The notes under the pieces: model-generated
The model's database searches: none
Told to the model about the DNA's origin: nothing
Seen by the model: only the letters and a program-made list of their open reading frames with translations
Program-made: the position numbers and the translations under genes
Shown here: in pieces, positions 52,086 to 62,480 of the stretch
Numbering within the stretch: position 1 is the first letter of the stretch
Layout of the letters: every line of letters starts with the position of its first letter
Assembly: GCA_947172415.1 (NCBI GenBank)
Contig: OX359190.1
Span: 558,001-622,000, forward strand
Direction of reading: 5' to 3'
DNA length: 64,000 bases
Origin: Chondrosia reniformis
Lineage: Eukaryota; Porifera; Demospongiae; Chondrillida; Chondrillidae

Positions 52086-52383
52086 TTACGTATTTTTCCA
52101 TTTATAGACTTTTGTAACTTAACAACTCTTTAGTATTTTGTATTTTGTACATTACATTTACCTACCTACGTATGTGTATTATTTGTAAATTTAAAACTCT
52201 CAAAGTGGAACAATCAGTTAATTTTAATTCATACTTATAATAAAAACATTTAAAATGAAGTTAGAAGTAGGAATGGCCAGTGTTGTAACAATGTACATGT
52301 CAAAACACGTATGTACTAGCTGGATTAATAATCCTTGTAGATTTAGGTTGTAAGGTATACTGTTTGGTAGGTTTTGTATATAC

Positions 52384-52795
52384 TGTGTCAATCATTCTTA
52401 CATAATAAGGTGCAATCATATTATGAAATAATAATGAAAGATATATAGCCACACAGAAGTGGCTTATGAAATTATCCAAACAAAACTATACTGTATTCTC
52501 TTATACATATTATATAGCTGTATATATAAGTACTGGCCATGGATTACTAAGGTATACTGTATATATACTGTGTCAATTATTCTTACATAATAAGGTGCAA
52601 TCATATTATGAAATAATAATGAAAGATATATAGCCACACAGAAGTGGCTTATGAAATTATCCAAACAAAACTATACTGTATTCTCTTATACATATTATAT
52701 AGCTGTATATATAAGTACTGGCCATGGATTACTGAGGTATACTGTATATATACTGTGTCAATTATTCTTACATAATAAGGTGCAATCATATTTCA
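52384..52795. repeat. 185-bp tandem duplication (2.2 copies)
   Basis: TGTGTCAATCATTCTTACAT starts at 52384 and recurs at 52569 and 52754 with almost no change. AT-rich and non-coding. It lies in the gap between ROCO gene 2 and the collagen 3' end; nothing else was recognised in that gap. Confidence 0.92.
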
Positions 52796-52946
52796 ATTAA
52801 AGGTATTATGTGTTAGTACAACAAACTGTGTCTAGAGAGGATTCACTGACATGAACTGCGCAAGCATGAGTTTGTATATATTGTGTTCAACTTGAAAAGC
52901 AGGAATATTATAAATGTTATACTTGATGGCTCATATTGTTAGTGTT

Positions 52947-55900
52947 CTAATAGAAGCACGCCCTATTCACAGTCAAACTGGCACTGCTCTGTGCACTATG
53001 GAAGACATGGACTGGCAGAGATGAGGCCATTCTGGTCTCATAATAGCAGGTGTTCTAAAAGGAATGGAAGCAAAGTCAAATTAAAAGAAGATTTGAATCC
53101 ACATAATGTCTTAATATACGAGTTAACATATACACACAACTGAAATCCATTAATATATTACTGAGATATAAAGGTCCTATTGCTGATTAAGACCTATACG
53201 GGTTGAAATGTTCTATTCCAAAGATCTAACGCTATTGCTCAATAATCTTTATATCTCATCATGATCGCAACAAATAATCTCCCTATCACTTTATTGATAT
53301 TACTGTATAGTTGATACATACAGCTGATATAAGAGGTTTAACTAGTTGTAAGGTTGCCTGGTTACAGACCTTAATAGAATGAGTACAACCAATTCATGTA
53401 TAAATTGATAGCTATAGTAAGGTGTACTAAAAGAGCCAACTTGTGAATACATAGAATTGTCAACAAATTCATCAGTAAAATCTCTTTATTCTCAGAAATC
53501 TATCTGCATGTACTGATATTTCAATGTTGCGGTCATAAATGCCATTTCAATTTTAATATACTCACTACAAAAACACATTTTAAAAAATTAGACATCATCA
53601 ATGTCATCTGATATTTCCTACATATTTCGGTATACACTATACCAGGTTGCTTTGTATTTAAATTACTATTGGTTTCCTTGCATTGGTAAACATTAAATGT
53701 ATAATATGTACACAAATACTATTAAACTATATCTCTACTCGGTGCTATTTTAAAGCTATTTTGTAAATAATGTCTTTCCTGACAGTATAATATATTTATT
53801 TATTGTACTACATAAAGATTGAGCTTAATAGTACTCCAATATAATGTGTTGCTCATGTATGTATACTTACTCCATTGCATACGTCTCTGAGGTGGGCCAC
53901 GGTTTCATCATTAAACGTAACTCTCACACTTTCTGTCATATCCCAACCTTCAGGTAAAGTCCAGTGTTGGAATGCTCCTTCAGAAACGGAGGCTAATGCC
54001 CAAAATTGGCTTTCATCTGTAACTTGATAAGTTGTGCTGAATCCGTTGTGTTGGGGGAACTAAATAGAGAAATCCACATGAAATCCTACTCATACGAGTG
54101 ATTAAAACACCATTTTCCACATAATAATAACTATTACCTCCATTCACTACAGTAAAGGGCCTATTGGGAATTATAGTGGGAGTCTTGGATGAGGATACAG
54201 GAATCTTCCCTTTGGTCTTCTGCTCCCCCTAGTCACCCCTTATTTGTATCCTTGTATGTGCAGGCATGGACAAAAAGAGATAATGGGAGGCTCACATATT
54301 CTGTCTGTAATGGAGAAACACAGGTGGCAACGACTTCCTGTTTCTTCATAGTATCTGCTCTCCAGCAGAACACTTGGGTGCATGGCATCCCTCTTTGATC
54401 CATCATTTGGATCCATCCAGTATACCCTTATATACAGACAGGAGGTATACATGTACACCATTTAATACACGTATGGATCAAGATATATACATTGGACAGG
54501 TATACAATTAATAATACATATATTTGTCACTTGCAAGGTTTAAATACATTTTTCCACATGTATACAGTTTTCCTATACCAGTTTGTACATACTTTGGAGG
54601 CGTATGGAAGTGAAGAGTATGAAATGAGACAAAACAATCCAACTACCCAGCTAACTTAAAACTCTTGTAAGCTTGATAGAAGAGGAGGGCTTGAATAGAA
54701 CCATGATTTGTACACAGTAACAAGATATGCTTACCCAATGGAATAGGAAGAAAAGTTACAATTGCATCATCATTCAAAACCTTATATACCTTCCCAAAGA
54801 ACTGAGTCTAGGAAGTTGGTGTTTCAGTCTGTTATATTTGCATATGCTTCCTTAGCCTCGTGGTGTGATTATTGGGGAAATATTTCACCACTTTGCACTA
54901 TATACAATCACACTATCAGTGAGAACATCCCATCACATTTTAACATATCGCATTTGTCTGTAAAGGAGTCGGATCACACAACCAGTACGTACAACACTTC
55001 GTTAGAGAGGCTCACCATCTCTTGTATTGGGATAGTTGAGGAAGAGCTCTTTGCAGGTGGTGCAAGGTAGATCTTGTGTTCCATTGCAGAGTTGCTCCAC
55101 CTCAAAGAAGACCAAGTCTGCTGATGAAGTGTCAGGCAGAGTGTCTTCTCCACCTTGACCGCCTCCGTATGGGTGGATCTTGTTTGGCTGGATCAATGCC
55201 CGGCAACCAAGACAGACACCAGCTGAACCAGGTAGACCAGGGCTACCTGCATCACCGGTATCTCCCTTGTCTCCATCACGACCAGCTGGTCCACGCTGGC
55301 CATGGATACCTATCAAACCCTAAAGAGGAACTTGCCATGGTAACATGATTGGTAGCAAATAAAATGGCATCTTTAATGCTTACAGGTGTACCACTGTCTC
55401 CAGGTGGACCAGATGGACCTGGTGGTCCAGGAGGACCTCTTGCACCAGTGTCTCCTGGTCTGCCTTGAGGACCTGGTGAGCCAATGGTTCCTTGGTTACC
55501 TGGGATACCATCTGGACCTCTTTGGCCTCTGAATCCTGGATCACCCTTTGCACCCCTAGAACCACATGCTCCACGAATACCATCAATTCCACAGTTGCCA
55601 CGGTCACCCTTCTGACCTCTTGCTCCACTTGGTCCGGATGAACCACCAGCTCCGGGTTCTCCATCAGCTCCACGTTCACCAGGACCACCAGTTGGACCAA
55701 TAGGGCCCTAGCAATGGAGGTACACCGTATGATACATATGATAGGCACAGCATACTACACTGGTTGGCCATGTAGCTCAACAACTATACATTTGGTGCAG
55801 GTTTTAAAAAAGGGCTTACATTTGGACCAGGAGGACCTGCTCTACCCTGGGGCCCAGGATTTCCAACCATACCCTAAAATTCACACAAAAATATATAATA

Positions 55901-57833
55901 CGAGCTACATCACATCTATCACATAAAAATCACGTGACAGTCACATGTTGCCATAATAACTCACACCAGGACCCTTGTCTCCATTTCTTCCATTATATCC
56001 ATCATTCCCATCTGGACCCTTTAAGAAGAAATAAAGTTTTATAATTCAAGGATTCTGTTTGTTTGTCCTAAACCTTCAGTTTGCACACGATCAATCTAAA
56101 ACTGTCCTTTAGGGGCATCTGTGGAGTGTCATAAGACCTTTGGTGCTTTTTAAGCCCTCCATTGTTAGTTCAACTGTTCTTTAAACCGAATGAAGTGTGT
56201 GAGATAAGGAGCCTGCCTGTGGGGCGGACTTCTCAGCTCACTTTAGCAACTCATGAGATCAAAAACAGTAAATACAGGTCGTACGTATAATAAACATAAC
56301 ATGATGCACACAGGGAATGGTGGACTGTGTTGTTAGTGCAATGGATTGGGCAACATAGGTGGTGAGAAATAACTTACAGGAGATCCTTTTAGGCCAGTAA
56401 CTCCAGTCAGACCTTGTTCACCCATTTCACCCTAAGAATATCACAGCAAACAGTATATATATATATAATAATATTATATAATCATTAGTTTAGAAAAGTA
56501 ACTGTTAATCTTCTAAAGGTACTACATCGTCATATTCCTTGCCATACAAACATGTTTCATTAATCATCTAATATCTGCATACAATCAAAGTATAGTGTAT
56601 GCAATTTATTAGGTGATCAACTATTATTTGCAAGACTTACAGTCTCTCCAGTGGGCCCTTGGTCACCACGGTCACCATCACGACCGGAAGCACCACGAGC
56701 ACCCTGCAGGCCTCTTCCTCCATCACCACCTCTCAGGCCTTGTGTACCAGGTGAACCGGGAACACCTTTCTCACCAGGTCCACCCGGTACACCATCATCA
56801 CCAGGATCACCAACTCCCCCATCATTTCCTCTGTCTCCCCTACCTCCTGTTGGACCCTACAGGACAGTAAACACACACATTGAGACTTCTAAAGGCCACT
56901 TTCACATTTCAACAACTATAGCTATGTATGTATATACCTGTCTTCCATTGCTTCCACCTGGACCAGGGTCACCACGAGGTCCAGACCCACCGTTGACTCC
57001 ATCCCTTCCTGGACTACCATCAGGACCCTGAGGTCCATCTTCACCCTATAATCATTGGTAGCATGTGGATGAATGGATGAACAATTGGTCAGCCAGTGTA
57101 CAGTAAGTAGATCAACTCACAGCATCACCTGGCAATCCGAGACTTCCAGCTGGACCACTGCTACCTATCCCTCCCTAAAGTCGATATCAAATAATTATTT
57201 TAAAATGGAGGAGACAAATCCTTTTAGATTAAAAGTGTTATCATTTGACCTCTAAAGTGTCTATTAGTACCATTAGTATATATACGTACATTAGTGGAGT
57301 CCACAGTTAGTGTATAGAGGTATACTTACATTACTACCTGGGAAGCCATCAGCGCCACGGAAGCCTATCGTACCCATTGGACCCATGTCACCTTTTCCTC
57401 CTTTTTCTCCTTTGGGACCAGGACCTCCGTCTGTTCCATTTACACCCGTATCACCCATTACTCCAGGCATACCAGGGTCACCCTCACCCCCCTATACAGT
57501 AAAAGGGAAACAGCCTCTAGTTGATGACAATTAATAATTGAGTCAAAAGAGAAATTTTTTGTTACATATATTACAGAGTGTGCAACACTGTACAAGTCAT
57601 CAAATACTGTCAAATGATCAGCAATACATTCCACACATATACTTACAGCAGGTCCTTGTGGGCCAGGGAGACCAATATTTCCTGCTATGCCCACACCTCC
57701 AGCATTACCTGGATCTCCAACATCTCCTGGCTCACCACGCATCCCCTGAGTACCCTTAAGTCCCATTAGACCATCAGTACCATTAGGGCCTTGGGCTCCT
57801 CTTGGTCCTGCATCTCCACGCCCTCCTCTTACC
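52947..57833 (-). CDS. Fibrillar collagen, 3' half with C-propeptide (5' part missing)
   Basis: Exons from the 5' side: 57647-57833 (partial), 57330-57491, 57121-57174, 56938-57045, 56641-56856, 56378-56431, 55965-56018, 55820-55873, 55384-55707, 55016-55319, 54296-54426, 53871-54059 and 52947-53054 (stop). Exons 2-9 are exactly 162, 54, 108, 216, 54, 54, 54 and 324 bp, start with a Gly codon and encode unbroken Gly-X-Y. The C-propeptide has EVEQLCNGTQDLPCTTCKEL, MPCTQVFCW and a terminal NRACFY, matching the COLFI cysteine pattern and its ..CFL ending. About 647 residues are present; a full fibrillar chain has about 1000 helix residues. About 60 residues expected between the last two exons are absent or in an exon I missed. 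The first exon is cut by a CARD-type flank. Confidence 0.88.
54098..54245. repeat. Dispersed short repeat in a collagen intron
   Basis: Contains ACACCATTTTCCACATAATA, GGGCCTATTGGGAATTATAG and GGATGAGGATACAGGAATC, the same order as the repeat at 22160-22290. Diverged. Confidence 0.65.
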
Positions 57834-59102
57834 CTTAAGCTGACTGAATAACTTGTTTTTAACACATTCTTTAGTCCTTTTTACATTGGTATTTTTGAAA
57901 TCATGAAACTCGCACGTAATATAGCGCAACCATTTGCACGTGCACGTATGAAGCTGGACCCGGAGGGCGTATACTAAACTAGTTGGGAGGGCGTATACGT
58001 AGGAGAGTTGCCAATCCTCTTCGCCCATTCTTCAAACTTATAACTAGTAAATTCGAGTCTTAAAGAAGATTCTGTACCAATATCGTAAGCAAAAAGAAAA
58101 CTCTAGTATTCGGAGCCCTTGGAGAGTCAGAGGAAGAGAGGTGATTTATACGATTGTTCGTGTACCTTAATCTGTCTTATTGCACAAGCCTGTGTCACAG
58201 ATGTGTTTGTATCAGAGAGTACGGGAGTACTCTCTATGTAGGGATGGTACCGGTTGTTTCGTTTTCCCTATACATTTGTATATGAGCGAAAATCCGAAAT
58301 AGGCTGAAAATCACCGAAAAAAGGCTATGTATAGTTAAAAATAGACCAGCCATGCTATAAACTGGCCTTTAAGGGAAGCCGCTTCAAGCGACCGTGTTCC
58401 GCTGGCAAATGAACGAACTTTGAAATTTCCCATTTTCGTTTTCTTCTTCATCTTCTTCATCTTCTTCGCCCGCTGTAACTAAAAACCGAAATAAGCCTTC
58501 GGACTACTTCTTAAGCGAAAATACTCTAAATATTCCGAGCTGTATTCTTTTGTAGAAGCGAGAGCGATAACGCTATTATTGAGCATGACGGTTTTCATGG
58601 CCCCAGAGTCAAGGCCTCAATAAATTCGCCATTTTAATGACGTCATACAGTCGAAGATTGCGAAACCAAAATGGGTTTAGAATTCCTAGCTTATACTCTA
58701 TAAAAAGTACAGAAACTAGAGAATAATAAAAATTTCCTACAATAATAGTGAAGATGTAGGGATGACACAAAAAGCACAGAAACAAGAAAAGGATGTTACA
58801 CAGTGAAGCATTAGCTATACATGAATCCTACAAGCAAGGGTATTGTATGATTCATGTATATATAGCTAATGCTTCACTGTGTAACATCCTTTTCTTGTTT
58901 CTGTGCTTTCTGTGCCATCCCTACATCTTCACTATTTTTGTAGAAATCTTTTATTGTTCTCTAGTAACTCTTAAAGTGATATGACCAGCAAACTGCTACT
59001 GAATCATTTGACCAGTTGAATGTGCATTTCTCACTTTTAATTACAATTTTGTTACTTCCTAACTATACCTTACTTAATGTTGAACTGTATTTGTATATAG
59101 CA
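57834..59102 (+). promoter_or_regulatory. Duplicated 5' flank of the CARD genes, copy 3, with an insertion
   Basis: Starts with the last codons of UTP23 (AAGCTGACTGAATAACTTG), which abut the collagen exon, and follows the common flank to about 58213. A block of about 750 bp (58214-58965) absent from the other copies then intervenes. The common flank resumes at AACTCTTAAAGTGATATG and runs to TATATAGCAATGG. Confidence 0.7.
58214..58965. mobile_element. Insertion ending in a 251-bp fold-back element
   Basis: Absent at the same point in the flanks at 30780, 44450 and 60660. Its right third (58715-58965) is a near-perfect inverted repeat with arms of about 117 bp (ACTAGAGAATAATAAAAATT to CTTTTATTGTTCTCTAGT) around a loop of about 15 bp. 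The left part has a small hairpin (AGAGAGTAC/AGTACTCTCT) and no coding sequence. Whether this is one composite element or two is unclear. Confidence 0.7.
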
Positions 59103-59433
59103 ATGGAAAGAAGTCCTGATGAGATCATTAAGTTTTTGGATAAGCTCAAGGAGAGTCACTTAAAGTATTGCAATGTAAAGAGTTTATCATATAGGCTAGA
59201 AGGAGAAGAAGTTATAAATGCAGCTCAGAAACAGCAATTAGAGAATTGCCAAAGTGTTGCTGAAAGAAATGACCTGTTTCATCAGTTTCTTCGTGGTAAT
59301 CCAGCACCGGAAACACTCAAAGGTGCTGCTAAGGTACTTAAGAATGCTCCTGGGACTACTAACATGAACAAGAGATGTGCCAAGATCATTGAAGACTTCC
59401 TGGATGGAATTGATCCTGCTCAATCATTGGAAG
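59103..59433 (+). CDS. CARD first exon, unit 4
   Basis: ATG just after the TATATAG acceptor; 110 codons plus one base, ending at the GAAG|GTGTGTG donor like every sister exon. The frame reads MERSPDEIIKFLDKLKESHL, then CQSVAERNDLFHQFL and PAPETLKGAAKVLKN. Reading through the donor adds 62 residues before a stop. No X-domain or ROCO exon follows before the next CARD unit, so in this window it is either an isolated first exon or a CARD-only gene. Confidence 0.72.
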
Positions 59434-59849
59434 GTGTGTGTATGAATAGTGTTATGAAATGTGAAATAATTTGCTGTCTCTACAGAGACTATAAAAAGCT
59501 AAATTTGGTAGTCTACAGCTTTTTCATATACTTTTAGTAATTCAGCTAGGACATGACAGCCTGTATCCAATGCATTTGATTCAGTTTGTTATAGGCACAT
59601 GTACATATATATTAAGCTATATTATTATATGTTTGGGTGCACCATTCCTACTATAGGTTAGTGCGCCCAAACACAGAAGTGTATGGTTAAGTTACTTAAA
59701 TTTCAGTATACATGCAACTTCTGTATGATTAGCCTTATCATATAATCAGTGTCTTGTTTCGATACTTTTTGCAGATGTATTAGTGAACACTGCTATTCCT
59801 ACTTCTAACATCATTTTTGTAAATGTTTTTATTTACTTTTAGATATACA

Positions 59850-60120
59850 TATATACAGGTTTCCTATGTAGATATAGGTGTAGCTAGGGTATAGTGCATT
59901 CTATAGCTATTTTTTTGAAGAACTGTACAAAAGAACTTCAAACTCTCCTCTGTACCAGCATTCAGCAAGTGCTTTAAGAAGATCTTGTTTGCTTCCTTTT
60001 TGCTCTTTGCATTCTCAATCTCATCACACACCTCTTCGGTAACCAGTGACTTTCCATCAAGACAAGATATGTGACCACCTCTACCAAGGAGTGGATGGAA
60101 GTTGAGTCCCTTAAGAAACA
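59850..60120 (-). pseudogene. Inverted CARD-exon fragment B
   Basis: Minus-strand frame DGKSLVTEEVCDEIENAKSK, then NKIFLKHLLNAGTEESLKFF. This is the 3' part of a second-type CARD exon plus its 3' flank, inverted with respect to the genes. It is followed at once by UTP23 fragment 3, the same arrangement as at 43785-44086. Confidence 0.85.
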
Positions 60121-60270
60121 CTCTTGGATTCCATGATACCTATCAAGTACTTGTCGACGGGACCTTAGCTTCTGTCAAGCCGCTTTAGCGGGAAAGATCC
60201 AATTGAAGGAACAACTGCCAAAGTATTTCGGATGTGCTCTCAGTCTAAAGTTGCCAAGCTGACTGAATAA
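60121..60270 (+). pseudogene. UTP23 fragment 3
   Basis: Matches UTP23 around YQVLVDGTF to QLPKYF with small changes, including an extra CTTAGC. It then joins the last codons (CALSL, AKLTE, stop) at the same point as fragment 2, with a further deletion. Confidence 0.85.
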
Positions 60271-60808
60271 CTTGTTTTTAACACATTCTTTAGGACTATA
60301 GTCGGTATTTTAGAAATCATGAAACTCGCACATAATATAGCGCAACCATTTTGCTAACCTCGTGCACGTGTGAAGCTGGACCCGGAGGGCGTATACTGAA
60401 CTAGTTGGGAGGGCGTATACTAAACTGGGAGGGCGTATACGTAGGACGTAGGAGAGTTGTCAATCCTCTTCGTCCATTCTCCAAACTAATAATTTAAATT
60501 CGTGTCTTAAAGAAGATTGAAATCTCTACCAATATCATAAACAAATAAAAAAACTCTAGTATATTCGGAGCCCTTGGAGAGTCAGAGGAAGAGAGGTGAT
60601 TTATACGATTGACGCTTGTTCGTGTACCTTATTGCACAAGCCCGTGTCACAGATGTGTGTGTATATATATAACTCTTAAAGTGATATGACCAGCAAACTG
60701 CTACTGAATGACTTCAATATCAGAATCATATGACCAGTTGAATATGCATTTCTCACTTTTAATTGACATGATTTAATACTTAATGTTGAACTGTATTTGT
60801 ATATAGCA
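60271..60808 (+). promoter_or_regulatory. Duplicated 5' flank of the CARD genes, copy 4
   Basis: Complete common flank without the insertion seen in copy 3. The GGGAGGGCGTATAC motif appears three times near 60380-60440. Ends TATATAGCAATGG. Confidence 0.65.
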
Positions 60809-61136
60809 ATGGAAAGAAGTTGTGATAAGATCATTGAGTTTTTGGATAAGCTCATGGAGAGTCACTTGACGTATTGCAATGTAAAGAGTTTATCATATAG
60901 GCTAGAAGGAGAACAAGTTATAAATGCAGCTCAGAAACAACAAATGAACCAGTGCCTAAGTAATGCTGAAGCAAATGAGTTGTTTCATCAGTTTCTTCGT
61001 GAAGATCCAGCACCAGAAACACTCAAAGGTGCTGCTAAGGTACTTGAGAATGCTCCTGGGACTACTAGCATGAACAGGAGATGTGCCACGGCCATTGATC
61101 ACTTTCTAGAAATTGATCCTGATCTGTTATTGGAAG
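60809..61136 (+). CDS. CARD first exon, unit 5
   Basis: ATG after TATATAG; 109 codons plus one base, ending at GAAG|GTGTGTG. MERSCDKIIEFLDKLMESHL, then CLSNAEANELFHQFLREDPA. Two linker exons follow at 61524 and 61676 in matching phase (EPPPYQ), but both stop early, so the visible products are CARD plus a short proline-rich tail. Confidence 0.72.
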
Positions 61137-61523
61137 GTGTGTGTATGAATAGTGTTATGAAATGTGAAATAATTTGCTGTCTCTACAGAGACTATAAAAA
61201 GCTAAATTTGGTAGTCTACAGCTTTTTCATATACTCTTAGTAATTCAGTTGGGACATGACAGCCTGTATCCAATGTATTTGTTTCAGTTTGTTATAGACA
61301 CACTTACATATATATTATATTATATCATATGGAGTGATATTTGGGGGACAAAATGAAAATTTTCAAAATTCAGGGTGGGGGGGGGGGGCAATATTAAGCT
61401 GTATATTTATTTCCCAAAAGTCTAGGGGGGCTAAATCAATCCTGAGGGGAATCCCTTCTGCCCCCTGAGGGCCTTTATGCAGCCCTGAATATATTTACTG
61501 ATAGTATGTCCCTTCCACTATAG

Positions 61524-61755
61524 AACCTCCTCCTTACCAATTGCAACCTCCTGCTGTAGCAGTTACTACCAGAGGTCAGAGTAGCATCTTAGGTGCATTA
61601 GGTGCATAGAGGCCCCCTGAGGGCCTCTATGCAGCCCTGAATATATTTACTGATAGTATGTCTCTTCCACTATAGAACCTCCTCCTTACCAATCTCCTCC
61701 TTACCAACCTTATGCTGTAGCAGTTACTACCAGAGGTCAGAGTAGTATCTTTTGA
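61524..61755 (+). other. Two orphan linker exons with early stops
   Basis: 61524-61609 reads EPPPYQLQPPAVAVTTRGQS and stops after LGALGA. 61676-61755 reads EPPPYQSPPYQPYAVAVTT and stops after SSIF, inside the palindrome arm. Both follow a CTATAG acceptor preceded by a copy of CTCTATGCAGCCCTGAATAT, so this is a local duplication of the linker exon with its intron end. Confidence 0.62.
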
Positions 61756-61941
61756 AAGGATCGTCTTTCGACTTTTAGAGCGTCTAAAGATGCAGTTTTC
61801 TTATTTCTTCTTGCTGTCAAACATTTCGACCCTGAGGGTCTTCTTCCTTGACTCAGGGTCGAAATGTCTGACAGCAAGAAGAAACAAGAAAACTGCGTCT
61901 TTAGACACTCTAAATGTCGAAAGATGATCCTTTCAAAAGAT
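61747..61941. repeat. Near-perfect palindrome, arms about 88 bp
   Basis: ATCTTTTGAAAGGATCGTC on the left answers GATGATCCTTTCAAAAGAT on the right, with a short central spacer around GGTCTTCTTCCTTGAC. The right arm opens a frame MSDSKKKQENCVFRHSKCRK. A single arm is present at 45388. Confidence 0.9.
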
Positions 61942-62359
61942 AAGTTCAATGCAGTTAGAAGGAATCCTTATTCTATTGTCATGTCTAACCCATATAACTA
62001 CAGCTCAACCACAGCAGGGCCACCCATCTGCTCAGGGACCAGTAGTAGACCAACAAGATAGCCCTGATGGCGAAGAAGATGATTTATCAATCAATTAACA
62101 ATCGATTTATTCTAGAAATTATAGGTGACAAAAAATGCTGTGTTCTTAACTTAAAGTGATAAGATGAAGTTTATAGTGGAAGCTAGGAAAGTATATACAA
62201 TAATTAATGCTATTAAAATTTAAGAATCAATCTATTCCAGAAATTATATACGTATATTACTTTTGAACTATATGCATGATTTATGACAGCATGCAGCAGA
62301 GCTGTCAAAACATATTGCATGCCAATGATTTTGCTGAGTAAAATTGAATTCCTACTAAG
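61942..62359. other. Non-coding stretch after the palindrome
   Basis: AT-rich. An open frame continues from the palindrome arm to about 62061 (NPYSIVMSNPYNYSSTTAG) without recognisable homology. Nothing else seen. Confidence 0.5.
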
Positions 62360-62480
62360 AATTGCAGACATTTGTTGTGCTCTGGACCACTCCACTAGAT
62401 GTTCGCATGATTAAGTATGTGGAAGATGCTATTGAAGATGAAGAGAGGACACTGGTAGAAGCTCTAGAGAAACGTGCATA
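62360..62480 (+). pseudogene. X-domain fragment
   Basis: Frame reads ELQTFVVLWTTPLDVRMIKY, then VEDAIEDEERTLVEALEKRA and a stop. It matches the core of the X domain (TTPLDVRMIEYVEEAIED). No linker or 3' part. It joins UTP23 fragment 4 directly. Confidence 0.88.

Noticed and set aside
53533-53715. Missing collagen C-propeptide exon (frame with NVYQCKETN)
   Set aside because: The position is right, but there is no good acceptor or donor and no clear alignment, so it was left out.
54240-54461. Collagen exon read in the YWMDPNDGSKRDA frame
   Set aside because: The match to the COLFI YWIDPNQG motif is tempting, but splice phases on both sides demand the other frame, which carries MPCTQVFCW and ATCVSP and joins the next exon without a stop.
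61864-62061. Gene starting MSDSKKKQENC in the palindrome
   Set aside because: Half of the frame is one arm of the inverted repeat and the rest has no homology; it has no promoter or splice context.
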